From the NCBI GenBank assembly GCA_003522145.1, contig DPGD01000057.1, positions 715-34,065 on the forward strand: a stretch of 33,351 nucleotides of DNA, in the 5' to 3' direction. Made by a program: the position numbers and the translations under genes. The number at the start of each line of letters is the position of its first letter. Position 1 is the stretch's first letter. Source of the DNA: Clostridiales bacterium (GTDB lineage Bacteria; Bacillota; Clostridia; Oscillospirales; CAG-272). Shown here one piece after another: positions 26,401-33,244 of this stretch. The notes below the pieces were generated by a model. It was not told the origin of the DNA and did not search any database. It saw nothing but the letters and a program-made list of their open reading frames with translations.

Positions 26401-27172
26401 TTTCCACTGTGGGCGGTTCGCCGGGACGGAGCTTTTTATAAATTTCCTTCAGAGCTTCCTCGCCGGGAGTATGCTTGGTCTCCACGGCCAGGGTGTTCAT
26501 ACCGTCCTTTTCAAGAGTGGACACGATCCGGGCTTCCTCGCCGAACATGGCCTTCACTTCGGCATCGGATTCCACGCCCAATGCCCGGATCAGCACCGTG
26601 ACCGGAATCTTTCTGGTCTTGTCGATCCGCACATACAGCACATTGTTGGCATCGGTCTCGTATTCCAGCCATGCGCCCCTGTAGGGAATCACCGTGGCCG
26701 CCAACAGCTTGTTGCCGCTCTTGTCCATCTCGGATTCGTAGTACATACCGGGCGAACGGACGATCTGAGAGACGATGACTCTCTCGGCGCCGTTGATGAT
26801 AAAGGTACCGTTGTGGGTCATGATCGGGAAATCGCCCATGAAGATTTCCTTTTCGATTACTTCTCCGGTGTTTTTGTTGTAGAGCCGGACGGTAACCCGC
26901 AAGGGAGCGGCGTAGTTCACATCCCGCTCCTTGCACTCCTCTTCGGAGAACTTGGGCTTCTCGTCCAGACGGTAATCCACCAGCTCAATGCTCAGATTAC
27001 CCGAATAGTCGGTGATGGGAGAAACATCGTTCAAAACCTCTCTTAAGCCTTCGTCCAAGAACCATTTGTAGGATTTTTTCTGTACCTCGATGAGGTCGGG
27101 CATTTCCAGCACATCCTCAAGCTTGGCAAAGTTCATCCTGGTGACAGTTCCCAGTTTCTTCGGTTTCACCAT
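23444..27172 (-). CDS. rpoB: RNA polymerase beta subunit
   Basis: Beta subunit, 1242 residues. The frame is open 30 codons further upstream, but the ATG at 27172 follows GGAGGAAATTC and gives M-V-K-P-K-K-L-G-T-V-T-R, so it is chosen. The rifamycin-binding cluster (near residue 490-530) reads F-F-G-S-S-Q-L-S-Q-F-M-D-Q-N-N-P, then T-H-K-R-R-I-S-A-L-G-P-G-G-L: the positions equivalent to E. coli D516, H526 and S531 are the sensitive residues. E-T-P-E-G-P-N-I-G-L and G-R-H-G-N-K-G-V are present. The gene is not preceded by rplJ-rplL as in most bacteria; a divergent tetR lies upstream instead, and two consensus promoters supply transcription. Confidence 0.98.
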   Translation of the reverse strand: MVKPKKLGTVTRMNFAKLEDVLEMPDLIEVQKKSYKWFLDEGLREVLNDVSPITDYSGNLSIELVDYRLDEKPKFSEEECKERDVNYAAPLRVTVRLYNKNTGEVIEKEIFMGDFPIMTHNGTFIINGAERVIVSQIVRSPGMYYESEMDKSGNKLLAATVIPYRGAWLEYETDANNVLYVRIDKTRKIPVTVLIRALGVESDAEVKAMFGEEARIVSTLEKDGMNTLAVETKHTPGEEALKEIYKKLRPGEPPTVESAVMLINNMFFDPKRYDLASVGRYKFNKKMGVADRLVGQTLSRPAVSMITGEIVFDAGERMDYAKAFQAEKAGVEEAWIVLENGGELKIFSNKTVYPVSMLGYDLSEAGIGPKEKVPFEALSKLISEVGTEKDAVIAYVKEHKADFWPKHITREDIFASINYLVGLYYDVGTTDDIDHLGNRRLRCVGELLQNQMRIGFSRIDKIVKERMTIQDSETLTPEALINIRPVVTAIREFFGSSQLSQFMDQNNPLAELTHKRRISALGPGGLSRDRASFEVRDVHYTHYGRVCPIETPEGPNIGLISCLSTYAKINDYGFIEAPYRPVNKETGEVSNRPEDVVYMSADVEDNYVIAQANEPLDENNRFVNNKITVRYRTEILQVEKNKVDYMDVSPRMVVSVATAMIPFLDHDDNARALMGSNMQKQAVPLMVTEAPIVATGMEYKAGYDSGVVVIAEESGYAEKVTSDEIVIRTDAGKRTSYKLIKFKKSNQGTCINQRPIINEGDRVEKGAVIADGPATSGGEISLGKNALIGFMTWEGYNYEDAVLLNERLVRDDVYTSIHIEEYSHEARDTKLGKEEITREIPNVGDDALKDLDQFGVVRKGTEVRAGDILVGKVTPKGETEQTAEERLLRAIFGEKVREVRDTSMRLPHGESGIVVDVHTFSRENGDELSPGVNKVVRVYIAQKRKISVGDKMAGRHGNKGVVSRILPSEDMPFLPDGTPLDIVLNPMGVPSRMNIGQVLEVHLGMAARKLGLKVMTPVFDGADTKDLDEMLAQAGMNPDGKTVVYDGRTGEAFDSPVTVGVMYYLKLHHLVDDKIHARSTGPYSLVTQQPLGGKAQFGGQRFGEMEVWALEAYGAAYTLQEILTVKSDDVTGRVKAYEAIVKGQNIPTPGVPESFKVLVKELQALCLDVKVLDKEGNEIELSSLTEEELQTPNYVSGAALEDAVEPGEMVLDESELEGSFHEATDDELAEAYFGGSHTEDEE

Positions 27173-27308
27173 TTTTTGAATTTCCTCCGTATTCTGTATT
27201 TGGGAAATAGCCGACAGAAGCAAAAAAGACCCTACCCGACAGAAGTGCCCAGAGCCGTTCAAAAAAAATTTACATCTCCCGCCCCTACAACATGCTGGTT
27301 ACAGTTGA

Positions 27309-27337
27309 ATTATAAACCGGAGAGAATCCTTTTTCAA
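27309..27337 (-). promoter_or_regulatory. Proximal sigma-A promoter of rpoBC
   Basis: On the minus strand, TTGAAA (27332-27337), a 17-base spacer and a perfect TATAAT (27309-27314). The predicted start leaves about 130 bases before rpoB. Confidence 0.85.
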
Positions 27338-27533
27338 CGCACTTTGCGCATTCACACAAGTATGATCCCGAAAATGCTTCCTTGATTGGTGCGAACAGGT
27401 AAAATAAGCCGGACCGTTCTGCAGAAATCGCAGAAGATCCGCAGGAAAGAAGCGGAAAAACAGACCGTCAAAGGAGCCGAAAACCCTTCCTTGTCCCGTC
27501 AATGGCCACTCCCTCCATAATACTACATTTTGC

Positions 27534-27562
27534 ATTGTAGCACAGAATTTTCTTCCTGTCAA
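27534..27562 (-). promoter_or_regulatory. Distal sigma-A promoter of rpoBC
   Basis: On the minus strand, a perfect TTGACA (27557-27562), a 17-base spacer and TACAAT (27534-27539). It is about 225 bases upstream of the proximal promoter, giving a leader of some 355 bases in which I see no gene and no terminator. Confidence 0.85.
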
Positions 27563-27707
27563 GATGTTTTTTTGAAAAATTGCCGTCTGAAGCGGTGACC
27601 GTAAAAGCTTCGGTCTGCTTTGATACCCAGCCCACAGCCTCTGAAGATTTTTCAAGATCCGACAGCAGCTGCCAAAAACAGACCTTGAATATTTTGAGAT
27701 CACCCTA

Positions 27708-27736
27708 TTGACAACTGGAAGAAAGCACGGTATAAT
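27708..27736 (+). promoter_or_regulatory. Consensus sigma-A promoter of tetR-antiporter
   Basis: Perfect TTGACA (27708-27713), a 17-base spacer and perfect TATAAT (27731-27736). It rules out the earlier ATG at 27735, which overlaps the -10 box, as translation start. A perfect promoter fits a unit held down by its own repressor. Confidence 0.92.
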
Positions 27737-27764
27737 GGAAACAAAAAAAGGATATTTCGTTTCC
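27737..27764 (+). promoter_or_regulatory. Probable TetR operator palindrome
   Basis: A 28-base imperfect palindrome begins at the base after the -10 box. Its outer arms GGAAAC (27737-27742) and GTTTCC (27759-27764) are exact complements, and inner A-tract/T-tract bases also match. It covers the expected transcription start and ends three bases before the tetR ATG. The position fits repression of its own promoter by the downstream TetR protein. Confidence 0.6.
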
Positions 27765-27767
27765 TCC

Positions 27768-28253
27768 ATGAGAGACAAAATTGTTGAAGCATCTATTGAA
27801 GCCCTGAGAAATGAGGGCTTAAAATTTTCGGTTGACACTTTAGCGGACAGTTTGAGAATATCAAAGAAAACCGTGTACAAGTTTTTTCCGGATAAGGAAG
27901 CTCTTGCTTTGGCACTGTACGAAAAATACTACACCGATACCGTCCACAAAGCAAGAATACTGATCGGCAGGAATACGCCGTTATCAAAGAAAGAACTGCT
28001 CGATCTTTATTTTGACTCCAAAACAATGACGCGCAGAGACATTTTTAACAAATATAAGCTTAACGGTACGATCGCTGCCTTCGCCGCAAGCAAAAACGAT
28101 GAGTTGTGGTCGCTGATAGCGTCATCGTTGAGAAAAGAAAAAACAGATCAGCATACACTTCGAATCATTGTAGACGGAGCGTTTGAAAAACTGTGTAACG
28201 ATGGGTTCAATCCCGACAAGGTTATAAAAAGGCTGGTTGATGTATTATGGTAA
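27768..28253 (+). CDS. TetR/AcrR-family transcriptional regulator
   Basis: DNA-binding repressor of 161 residues; full-length TetR proteins are usually 180-210, so the ligand domain is small. The ATG at 27768 (M-R-D-K-I-V-E-A-S-I) is chosen because earlier in-frame codons lie within the promoter. The N-terminal helix-turn-helix is typical: F-S-V-D-T-L-A-D-S-L-R-I-S-K-K-T-V-Y-K-F-F-P-D-K near 19-42. The C-terminal part (about 60-161) is helical and not assignable to a ligand. The last codons overlap the antiporter start (ATGGTAA), so the two genes are translationally coupled, and the antiporter is its likely target. Confidence 0.85.
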   Translation: MRDKIVEASIEALRNEGLKFSVDTLADSLRISKKTVYKFFPDKEALALALYEKYYTDTVHKARILIGRNTPLSKKELLDLYFDSKTMTRRDIFNKYKLNGTIAAFAASKNDELWSLIASSLRKEKTDQHTLRIIVDGAFEKLCNDGFNPDKVIKRLVDVLW

Positions 28254-29462
28254 TCGGAATTCTTCGTGTTTTGGCAATTATTTGCGTTGCCTTCGTCTGC
28301 GGAAAGCTGGTATCGAAAGTCAGGCTTCCGTCTATTCTCGGCTGGTTGATTGCGGGAATCGTATTCGGGCCGTATCTTGCGGGTGTAGTGATTTCAGACA
28401 TTACAAATGCCTTGTGGTATAAAGTCTTAATCAGGTTTTTTGAGTGCTTTGCCGGTGTTATGATCGGACGGGAGATCGTCTTCAAAAAAATCGCAAGCTC
28501 CGGAAAACAGATTATCGGCATCACCTTTGTTCAGTCTATCGGAACATTTTTGTTTGTGTCCGCCGTTTTTTCGGTTGCTTTTCTTATTGCCGGAATCCCG
28601 GTTTATTTGGCGTTCATTTTTGGCGGCATTGCGCTTGCCACCGCTCCGGCGCCTGCTCTCGATCGTCCAGGAATACCGTACAGAGGGTCCCGTTACCAAA
28701 ACCCTGATTCCCCTTGCGGCCATCGATGATATCATCGGCGTGATCGTTTTCTTCACGGTTATTTCCATTGTGAGCGGAGCGAAGGGCGGCTCCTCCGCTT
28801 CACCGCTTGCCATCGTCGGTATGATCCTGCTGCCGTTTGTAATTGGAATTGTCACGGGATTGTGCGCCGGCTTTTTGATGAGACGGTCAAAAAACAGATA
28901 TATACGGTTTGCATCGCTGATGCTGTTTCTCTGCATATCGGCTTTATGCGGTCTGATGATCGACAAGCTTGTGTTCCGGACCTTCAGTCTGAACTACTTG
29001 TTGATCGGTATGGCATTCAGCGCCACCGCTGCGAATCTTTTGCCCGAAAAGGAGCTTGCCGATACCTTGCAGCTCTATAATTCGCTGCTGAATTTTGCGC
29101 TTGTGGTCGTCATTGTCAATCTCGGAATGCCCTTGGATTACCGTCTGATTGCCGGAGCGGGACTGTTCACGGCGATCTATATCCTATCCAGAGCTGCAGG
29201 CAAGATCGGCGGTGCATATTTGGGCGGAAAACTCACGAAAGCGGAGCCAACCGTTACAAAGTATCTCGGTTTTACACTGTTGCCTCATTCCGGCGTATCT
29301 TTGGTGTTTACGGGTATTGCCGTTACAACCTCAACTGCAATCGACCCCTCTCTTGCCTCCATTGTATCGGGGACGATTGTTGCGGCGGCGATCATAAATG
29401 AAATAATCGCTGTTATCATAGCAAAATATGCCTTCAAATGGGCAGGAGAAATCCAAGAATAA
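28247..29462 (+). pseudogene. Cation:proton antiporter (CPA2 type), frameshifted
   Basis: Membrane antiporter of the Na_H_Exchanger/Kef-like family, about 405 residues if repaired, with about 12 helices. The first 138 codons (28247-28660) encode L-P-S-I-L-G-W-L-I-A-G-I-V-F-G-P, then F-G-G-I-A-L-A-T-A-P-A-P-A-L. The second part continues in another frame from 28659 as S-I-V-Q-E-Y-R-T-E-G-P-V-T, followed by the core I-P-L-A-A-I-D-D-I-I-G-V, whose Asp pair is the ion-binding site. Loss of a TC dinucleotide from a CTCTC run at about 28655-28661 explains the shift. Without repair the first part ends at 28729 and lacks the Asp pair. It could be a true mutation, phase variation in the short TC run, or a sequence error. 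Confidence 0.8.
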
Positions 29463-29483
29463 AACGGACGAAAACGCCGTTTT
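29461..29483 (+). terminator. Weak terminator-like hairpin after the antiporter
   Basis: AAAACGG (29461-29467) pairs with CCGTTTT (29477-29483) around 9 bases; the T tract is inside the stem and only GTATT follows. It overlaps the antiporter stop codon. Confidence 0.4.
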
Positions 29484-29486
29484 GTA

Positions 29487-29535
29487 TTCAGCCTGTAATG
29501 ACTGCCCCGGTCTCAAAAAGTCATTGCAGGCTGAA
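29487..29535 (+). repeat. Long inverted repeat between antiporter and T-box
   Basis: TTCAGCCTGTAATGAC (29487-29502) is complementary to GTCATTGCAGGCTGAA (29520-29535) over 16 positions with one G-U pair; the loop is 17 bases. No T run follows on either strand. It may be a dispersed hairpin element or part of a terminator with the preceding hairpin. Confidence 0.6.
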
Positions 29536-29605
29536 GGAAAGCCGGAAAATGTAGGCCTATGGCCGAAAAATGCACGCTGTATTTGAGAAATTTTTAAAAA
29601 ACTCA

Positions 29606-29634
29606 TTGACAAGGCGGGCATTCAGTGATATAAT
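29606..29634 (+). promoter_or_regulatory. Sigma-A promoter of the trp operon
   Basis: Perfect TTGACA (29606-29611), a 17-base spacer and perfect TATAAT (29629-29634), immediately before the T-box leader. Confidence 0.92.
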
Positions 29635-29639
29635 GTGGC

Positions 29640-29930
29640 ATCATAAACTGTTGAAGCGGGGATAACGCCATTCAAGACTACACAGAGAACCCGTGATGCT
29701 GAGAGTCGGGTTAGAAACTGTCTGGCAAATGGACCGCTGAGGGCGCAGTCAAAGGAGAAGTGAATTTTTTCCGAGTATTCTGCGACGCTGCAGGCAGGCG
29801 TTAATTGCCGGGGATATGTTGGTATCCTGCAAAGCGCACATCCTATTGGGATGTGAATCAAGGTGGCACCGCGGATAAATGATTTTATTCGTCCTTGACA
29901 GAGGTTCTATTTTTGTCAAGGGCGTTTTTG
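29640..29930 (+). ncRNA. Tryptophan T-box leader
   Basis: A T-box riboswitch that senses uncharged tRNA. The invariant box AGGTGGCACCGCG is at 29861-29873. Stem I contains a GATGCTGAGAG kink-turn-like stretch (about 29694), and a TGG triplet at 29730-29732 in an AAATGGACCGC context is the expected Trp specifier codon. The terminator follows at 29890-29930. The first gene downstream is trpE, which agrees with a Trp specifier. All T-box elements look intact, unlike the genes it controls. Confidence 0.93.
29890..29930 (+). terminator. T-box terminator hairpin
   Basis: CGTCCTTGACA (29890-29900) pairs with TGTCAAGGGCG (29914-29924), 11 pairs with one G-U, followed by TTTTTGTTT. It is read through when uncharged tRNA-Trp stabilises the antiterminator that includes the AGGTGG box. 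Confidence 0.88.
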
Positions 29931-29995
29931 TTTGGATGTCAAACTCCTTTGGCAGAAATGTCAGAGGAGTATTTTTTATTCAGGAGGTACCGGCC

Positions 29996-31460
29996 ATGAA
30001 TTTTTTACCGACGCTTGATGAGGTCAGGAAAATCGCGGCAACAGGCAAGTACAATGTGTTGCCCGTGAGCTGTGAGATCTTATCGGACTTCACAACACCG
30101 ATCGAGACAATGAAGATACTGAAAAACATATCCACACATTGCTATATGCTGGAATCCGCACAGGCAAACGAAACATGGGGCGATATACCTTTCTTGGTTT
30201 TGATCCCAGGATGGAGATCACCTGTCTCGGCGGGGAAATGAAGGCAGGAAATTTCAGGGTAAAAACCGATAACCCCTCGGAGTACCTTCGCCAGCTCCTT
30301 GCGGATTATAAAAGTCCGAGGTTCGATTATCTTCCTTCCTTTACGGGCGGCCTTGTCGGTTATTTCTCTTACGATTATCTCGGATACAGCGAGCCCTCCG
30401 TCCGATGTGATGCGGAGGATACGGAGGAATTCAAGGACATTGACCTGATGCTCTTTGACAAGGTCATCGCCTTCGACAATTTAAGGCAAAAGATCGTCCT
30501 CATTGCAAATATGCTCCTCGACGATGTGGAGGTGGGCTACAATAAGGCAGTGATGGAGCTCCATAAGTTGATCGAGCTTCTTCGGCACGGCAAAAAGAAG
30601 AATGAGGCAGGCGGCAGATTGCTTGGAGAGGTAACGCCGCTCTTTGATAAGGAACAGTTCTGCGGTATGGTTGAGCGTGCAAAGCACCATATCCGGGAGG
30701 GAGACATCTTCCAGATCGTGCTTTCCAATCGGCTTTCCGCCCCCTTTGAAGGGAGTCTTTTCAATACCTATCGGGTTCTTCGCACGATCAATCCGTCGCC
30801 CTATATGTTCTATTTCTCGGGAACCGATGTTGAGGTTGCGGGCGCCTCTCCCGAAACGCTTGTCAAGCTGGAAAACGGTGTCCTCCATACCTTCCCGCTT
30901 GCGGGAACAAGACCGAGAGGAAAGACAAAAGAGGAGGATAAGGAGCTTGAAGCCGAGCTTCTTGCCGACAGGAAGGAGCTGGCCGAGCACAATATGCTCG
31001 TGGATCTCGGACGAAACGATCTCGGGAAGATCAGCAGGTTCGGTACGGTCCAGGTTGAAAAGCTCCATTCCGTAGAGAGATATTCTCATGTCATGCACAT
31101 TGGTTTACCGTACGGGGCGAGATCGACGACCGCCATGATGCGCTGGATGCCATTGAGGCGGTATTGCCTGCGGGAACGCTTTCCGGGGCACCGAAAATCA
31201 GAGCCTGCCAGTTGATCGGAGAACTTGAAAACAACAAGCGCGGCATCTACGGCGGCGCTATCGGATATATCGATTTCACGGAGAATATGGATACCTGTAT
31301 CGCCATCCGTATTGCCTATAAAAAGAACGGAAAGGTGTTCGTGCGAAGCGGCGCGGGGATCGTTGCGGACTCGGTGCCCGAAAAGGAATATGAGGAATGC
31401 CTGAACAAAGCAAAAGCATCGCTGAAGGCGCTGAGACTTGCCCAGGAGGACGAAATATGA
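29996..31460 (+). pseudogene. trpE: Anthranilate synthase component I, two frameshifts
   Basis: TrpE converts chorismate to anthranilate with TrpG. The gene starts with ATG at 29996 after AGGAGG and would give about 488 residues, normal length, if two single-base deletions are repaired. Frame 1 runs from M-N-F-L-P-T-L-D-E-V to L-E-S-A-Q-A-N-E-T-W-G; at about 30176-30183 (a GGGG run) it shifts to R-Y-T-F-L-G-F-D-P and on through P-S-F-T-G-G-L-V-G-Y-F-S-Y-D-Y and D-L-G-R-N-D-L-G. At about 31101-31110, after S-H-V-M-H-I-G, it shifts again to G-E-I-D-D-R-H-D-A-L, P-A-G-T-L-S-G-A-P-K and R-S-G-A-G-I-V-A-D-S-V-P. All catalytic blocks exist but in three frames. It is either a decayed gene or sequence error near a contig end. 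Confidence 0.9.
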
Positions 31461-31480
31461 TCCTATTGATAGATAACTAT
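31457..31480 (+). pseudogene. trpG: Anthranilate synthase component II, first eight codons only
   Basis: ATG at 31457 overlaps the trpE stop (ATGA), the usual trpEG coupling, and reads M-I-L-L-I-D-N-Y, the standard TrpG beginning that should continue D-S-F. After codon eight the sequence changes to unrelated DNA and meets a stop at once. The glutamine amidotransferase domain and all of trpD are missing. Confidence 0.8.
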
Positions 31481-31651
31481 CCTTGAATTCATCTTCGTGA
31501 TCTTCAACGCTTGATCCTTCTGCAACACTTTTGTTGATGATATCCATCATAACTTTATTCAAGGCATCGATCTTTCTTTCAAGTATATCGATTTCCTCAG
31601 AGTTTCCGGCAAGGCCGATTGCATCTGCAATGGTTGCCTTCATCAGCATAC
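31481..31651 (-). pseudogene. Inverted fragment resembling a serine recombinase C-terminal region
   Basis: Between the trpG stub and the truncated trpC lie about 170 bases whose minus strand reads as one open stretch: A-T-I-A-D-A-I-G-L-A-G-N-S-E-E-I-D, then a helical segment with L-E-R-K-I-D-A-L-N-K-V-M-M-D-I-I, ending V-E-D-H-E-D-E-F-K. From memory this resembles the coiled C-terminal part of large serine recombinases in Clostridia mobile elements; this is recall, not a search. Both ends are abrupt. It is not a complete gene and has no start of its own. Confidence 0.55.
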
Positions 31652-32197
31652 GAAGCGGCCGGCGCTGATTGCATCTCCGTTCTGACAGAGCCGAAATGGT
31701 TCCTTGGAAGCGACGAACATCTCAGAAGGATCGCTGCTACCGTTTCGGTTCCTTGCCTGCGCAAGGATTTTACGGTGGACGAATATATGATCTACGAAGC
31801 CAAAGTTCTCGGTGCGTCAGCGGTCCTGCTGATCTGCTCCATCCTGACAGCGGAGGATATGGGCAGATTTATCTGCCTCTGTGACGAGCTGGGCCTTTCG
31901 GCTTTGGTGGAAGTGCATGATGAATTTGAGGTAAAGGCGGCGGTCAGAGCCGGAGCGCGGATCATTGGTGTGAATAACCGAAACTTAAAGGATTTTTCGG
32001 TGGATACCGGGAACAGTGCAAGGCTCCGCCGTTTGATTCCGAAGGAGGTTTTGTTCGTATCCGAAAGCGGCGTGAGCAGTTCTGCGGATATAGCGAAACT
32101 GTGCGAGATCGGAACGGATGCCGTTCTGATCGGAGAGACTCTGATGGTAGCGGCGAATAAGAAAGCCAGGCTCGCAGAGCTTCGAGGTACGCTATGA
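31652..32197 (+). pseudogene. trpC: Indole-3-glycerol phosphate synthase, N-terminus missing
   Basis: About 181 residues of TrpC remain, from Y-E-A-A-G-A-D-C-I-S-V-L-T-E to the stop. The family is about 260 residues; the first 75 or so, with the E-x-K-x-x-S-P-S catalytic Lys and phosphate region, are gone and replaced by the recombinase-like fragment. The remaining TIM-barrel strands are well kept: L-R-K-D-F-T-V-D-E-Y, K-V-L-G-A-S-A-V-L-L-I, E-V-H-D-E, I-G-V-N-N-R-N-L-K, V-S-E-S-G-V. No good ribosome binding site is seen for the truncated frame. The stop overlaps the trpF start (ATGA). Activity is not expected. Confidence 0.9.
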
Positions 32198-32796
32198 CGA
32201 AGATCAAGCTTTGCGGTCTTTCCCGCACTTGCGATATTGAAGTTGCAAACGAGCTGAACCCGGAATATATCGGCTTTGTTTTTGCCCCGAAAAGTAAGCG
32301 TTATGTATCCCCCGAAAAAGCCGTGAGGCTCAAAGAACTTTTATGCTCCGACATAAAAGCGGTGGGCGTTTTTGTGAATGAGAGTCTGAAAACTGTTGAG
32401 GCTCTGCTGAAGAGCGGAGTCATCGATATGGCACAGCTGCACGGCAATGAAGGCGAAGAATATATCCGGAAATTGCGCACGCTGACCGGCAAGCCTGTCA
32501 TCAAGGCGTTTCGTGTTGGGAGCGAACAGGATGTAAGAGCAGCACATGCAAGCACGGCCGACTATGTTCTTCTTGATTCGGGAGCGGGTACGGGAACGGT
32601 GTTCGATTGGAATTTAATATCCAAGATGGACAGACCGTATTTTCTCGCAGGCGGACTTGACGCGGAGAATGTGCGTGAAGCACTCCAAGAATTAAATCCC
32701 TTTGCGGTAGATGTCAGTTCGGGCGTTGAAACGGAGGGGATAAAGGATAAAATTAAAATGGCGGAATTCGTTGCCGCAGTAAGAGGGGAAAGGTAA
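32194..32796 (+). CDS. trpF: Phosphoribosylanthranilate isomerase
   Basis: TrpF performs the Amadori isomerisation of phosphoribosylanthranilate to CdRP. Its 200 residues are full length with all barrel landmarks: I-K-L-C-G-L-S-R at 4-11 with the catalytic Cys, Y-I-G-F-V-F-A-P-K-S-K-R, G-V-F-V-N-E, Q-L-H-G-N-E, L-L-D-S-G-A-G-T-G with the catalytic Asp, F-L-A-G-G-L, and D-V-S-S-G-V-E. It overlaps the trpC stop by four bases and ends four bases before trpB. It is the only trp gene here without visible damage, though its substrate supply (TrpE, G, D) would be missing. Confidence 0.95.
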   Translation: MTKIKLCGLSRTCDIEVANELNPEYIGFVFAPKSKRYVSPEKAVRLKELLCSDIKAVGVFVNESLKTVEALLKSGVIDMAQLHGNEGEEYIRKLRTLTGKPVIKAFRVGSEQDVRAAHASTADYVLLDSGAGTGTVFDWNLISKMDRPYFLAGGLDAENVREALQELNPFAVDVSSGVETEGIKDKIKMAEFVAAVRGER

Positions 32797-32799
32797 AAT

Positions 32800-33244
32800 A
32801 TGACAAATCCAAACGGACGCTTCGGCATTCACGGCGGGCAGTATATCCCGGAGACCTTGATGAACGCCGTGATCGAGCTGGAAGAAGCGTATAACCATTA
32901 TAAGAACGATCCCGGGTTCAACAGAGAGCTTGGCGAACTGTTCAACGAGTATGCAGGCAGACCGTCAAGGCTCTACTATGCGGAAAAAATGACAGGTGAT
33001 CTCGGCGGCGCGAAAATCTATTTGAAGCGCGAGGATCTGAACCACACAGGGGCGCATAAGATCAATAATGTGCTCGGGCAGGCACTTCTTGCCAAGAAAA
33101 TGGGCAAGACCCGTCTGATTGCCGAGACAGGCGCCGGTCAGCACGGAGTGGCCACGGCAACCGCCGCCGCTTTGATGGGCATGGAGTGTGTGGTTTTTAT
33201 GGGCGAGGAGGACACCGTTCGTCAGGCTCTCAATGTTTACCGTA
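32800..33244 (+). pseudogene. trpB: Tryptophan synthase beta chain, truncated
   Basis: TrpB joins indole and serine to tryptophan. The start is normal, with AGAGGGGAAAGG before the ATG, then F-G-I-H-G-G-Q-Y-I-P-E-T-L, L-K-R-E-D-L-N-H-T-G-A-H-K-I-N-N with the PLP Lys, and A-E-T-G-A-G-Q-H-G-V-A. After codon 148 (R-Q-A-L-N-V-Y-R) the family sequence stops, where M-R-L-L-G-A should follow, and a stop codon comes four codons later (33258). The family is about 395 residues, so only the first third remains. Confidence 0.9.

Noticed and set aside
24701..27046. A 781-codon plus-strand open frame opposite rpoB
   Set aside because: It is the antisense shadow of rpoB, whose codon bias removes stops on the other strand. 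The translation is His/Gly/Val-rich without any family motif, and rpoB itself is unambiguous.
27299..27880. A 193-codon minus-strand open frame upstream of rpoB
   Set aside because: It spans both rpoB promoters and the divergent tetR start, and has no family resemblance.
28640..28680. Programmed ribosomal frameshifting in the antiporter
   Set aside because: No slippery heptamer, no upstream Shine-Dalgarno-like stimulator and no downstream pseudoknot is evident; restoring two bases gives the better family match.
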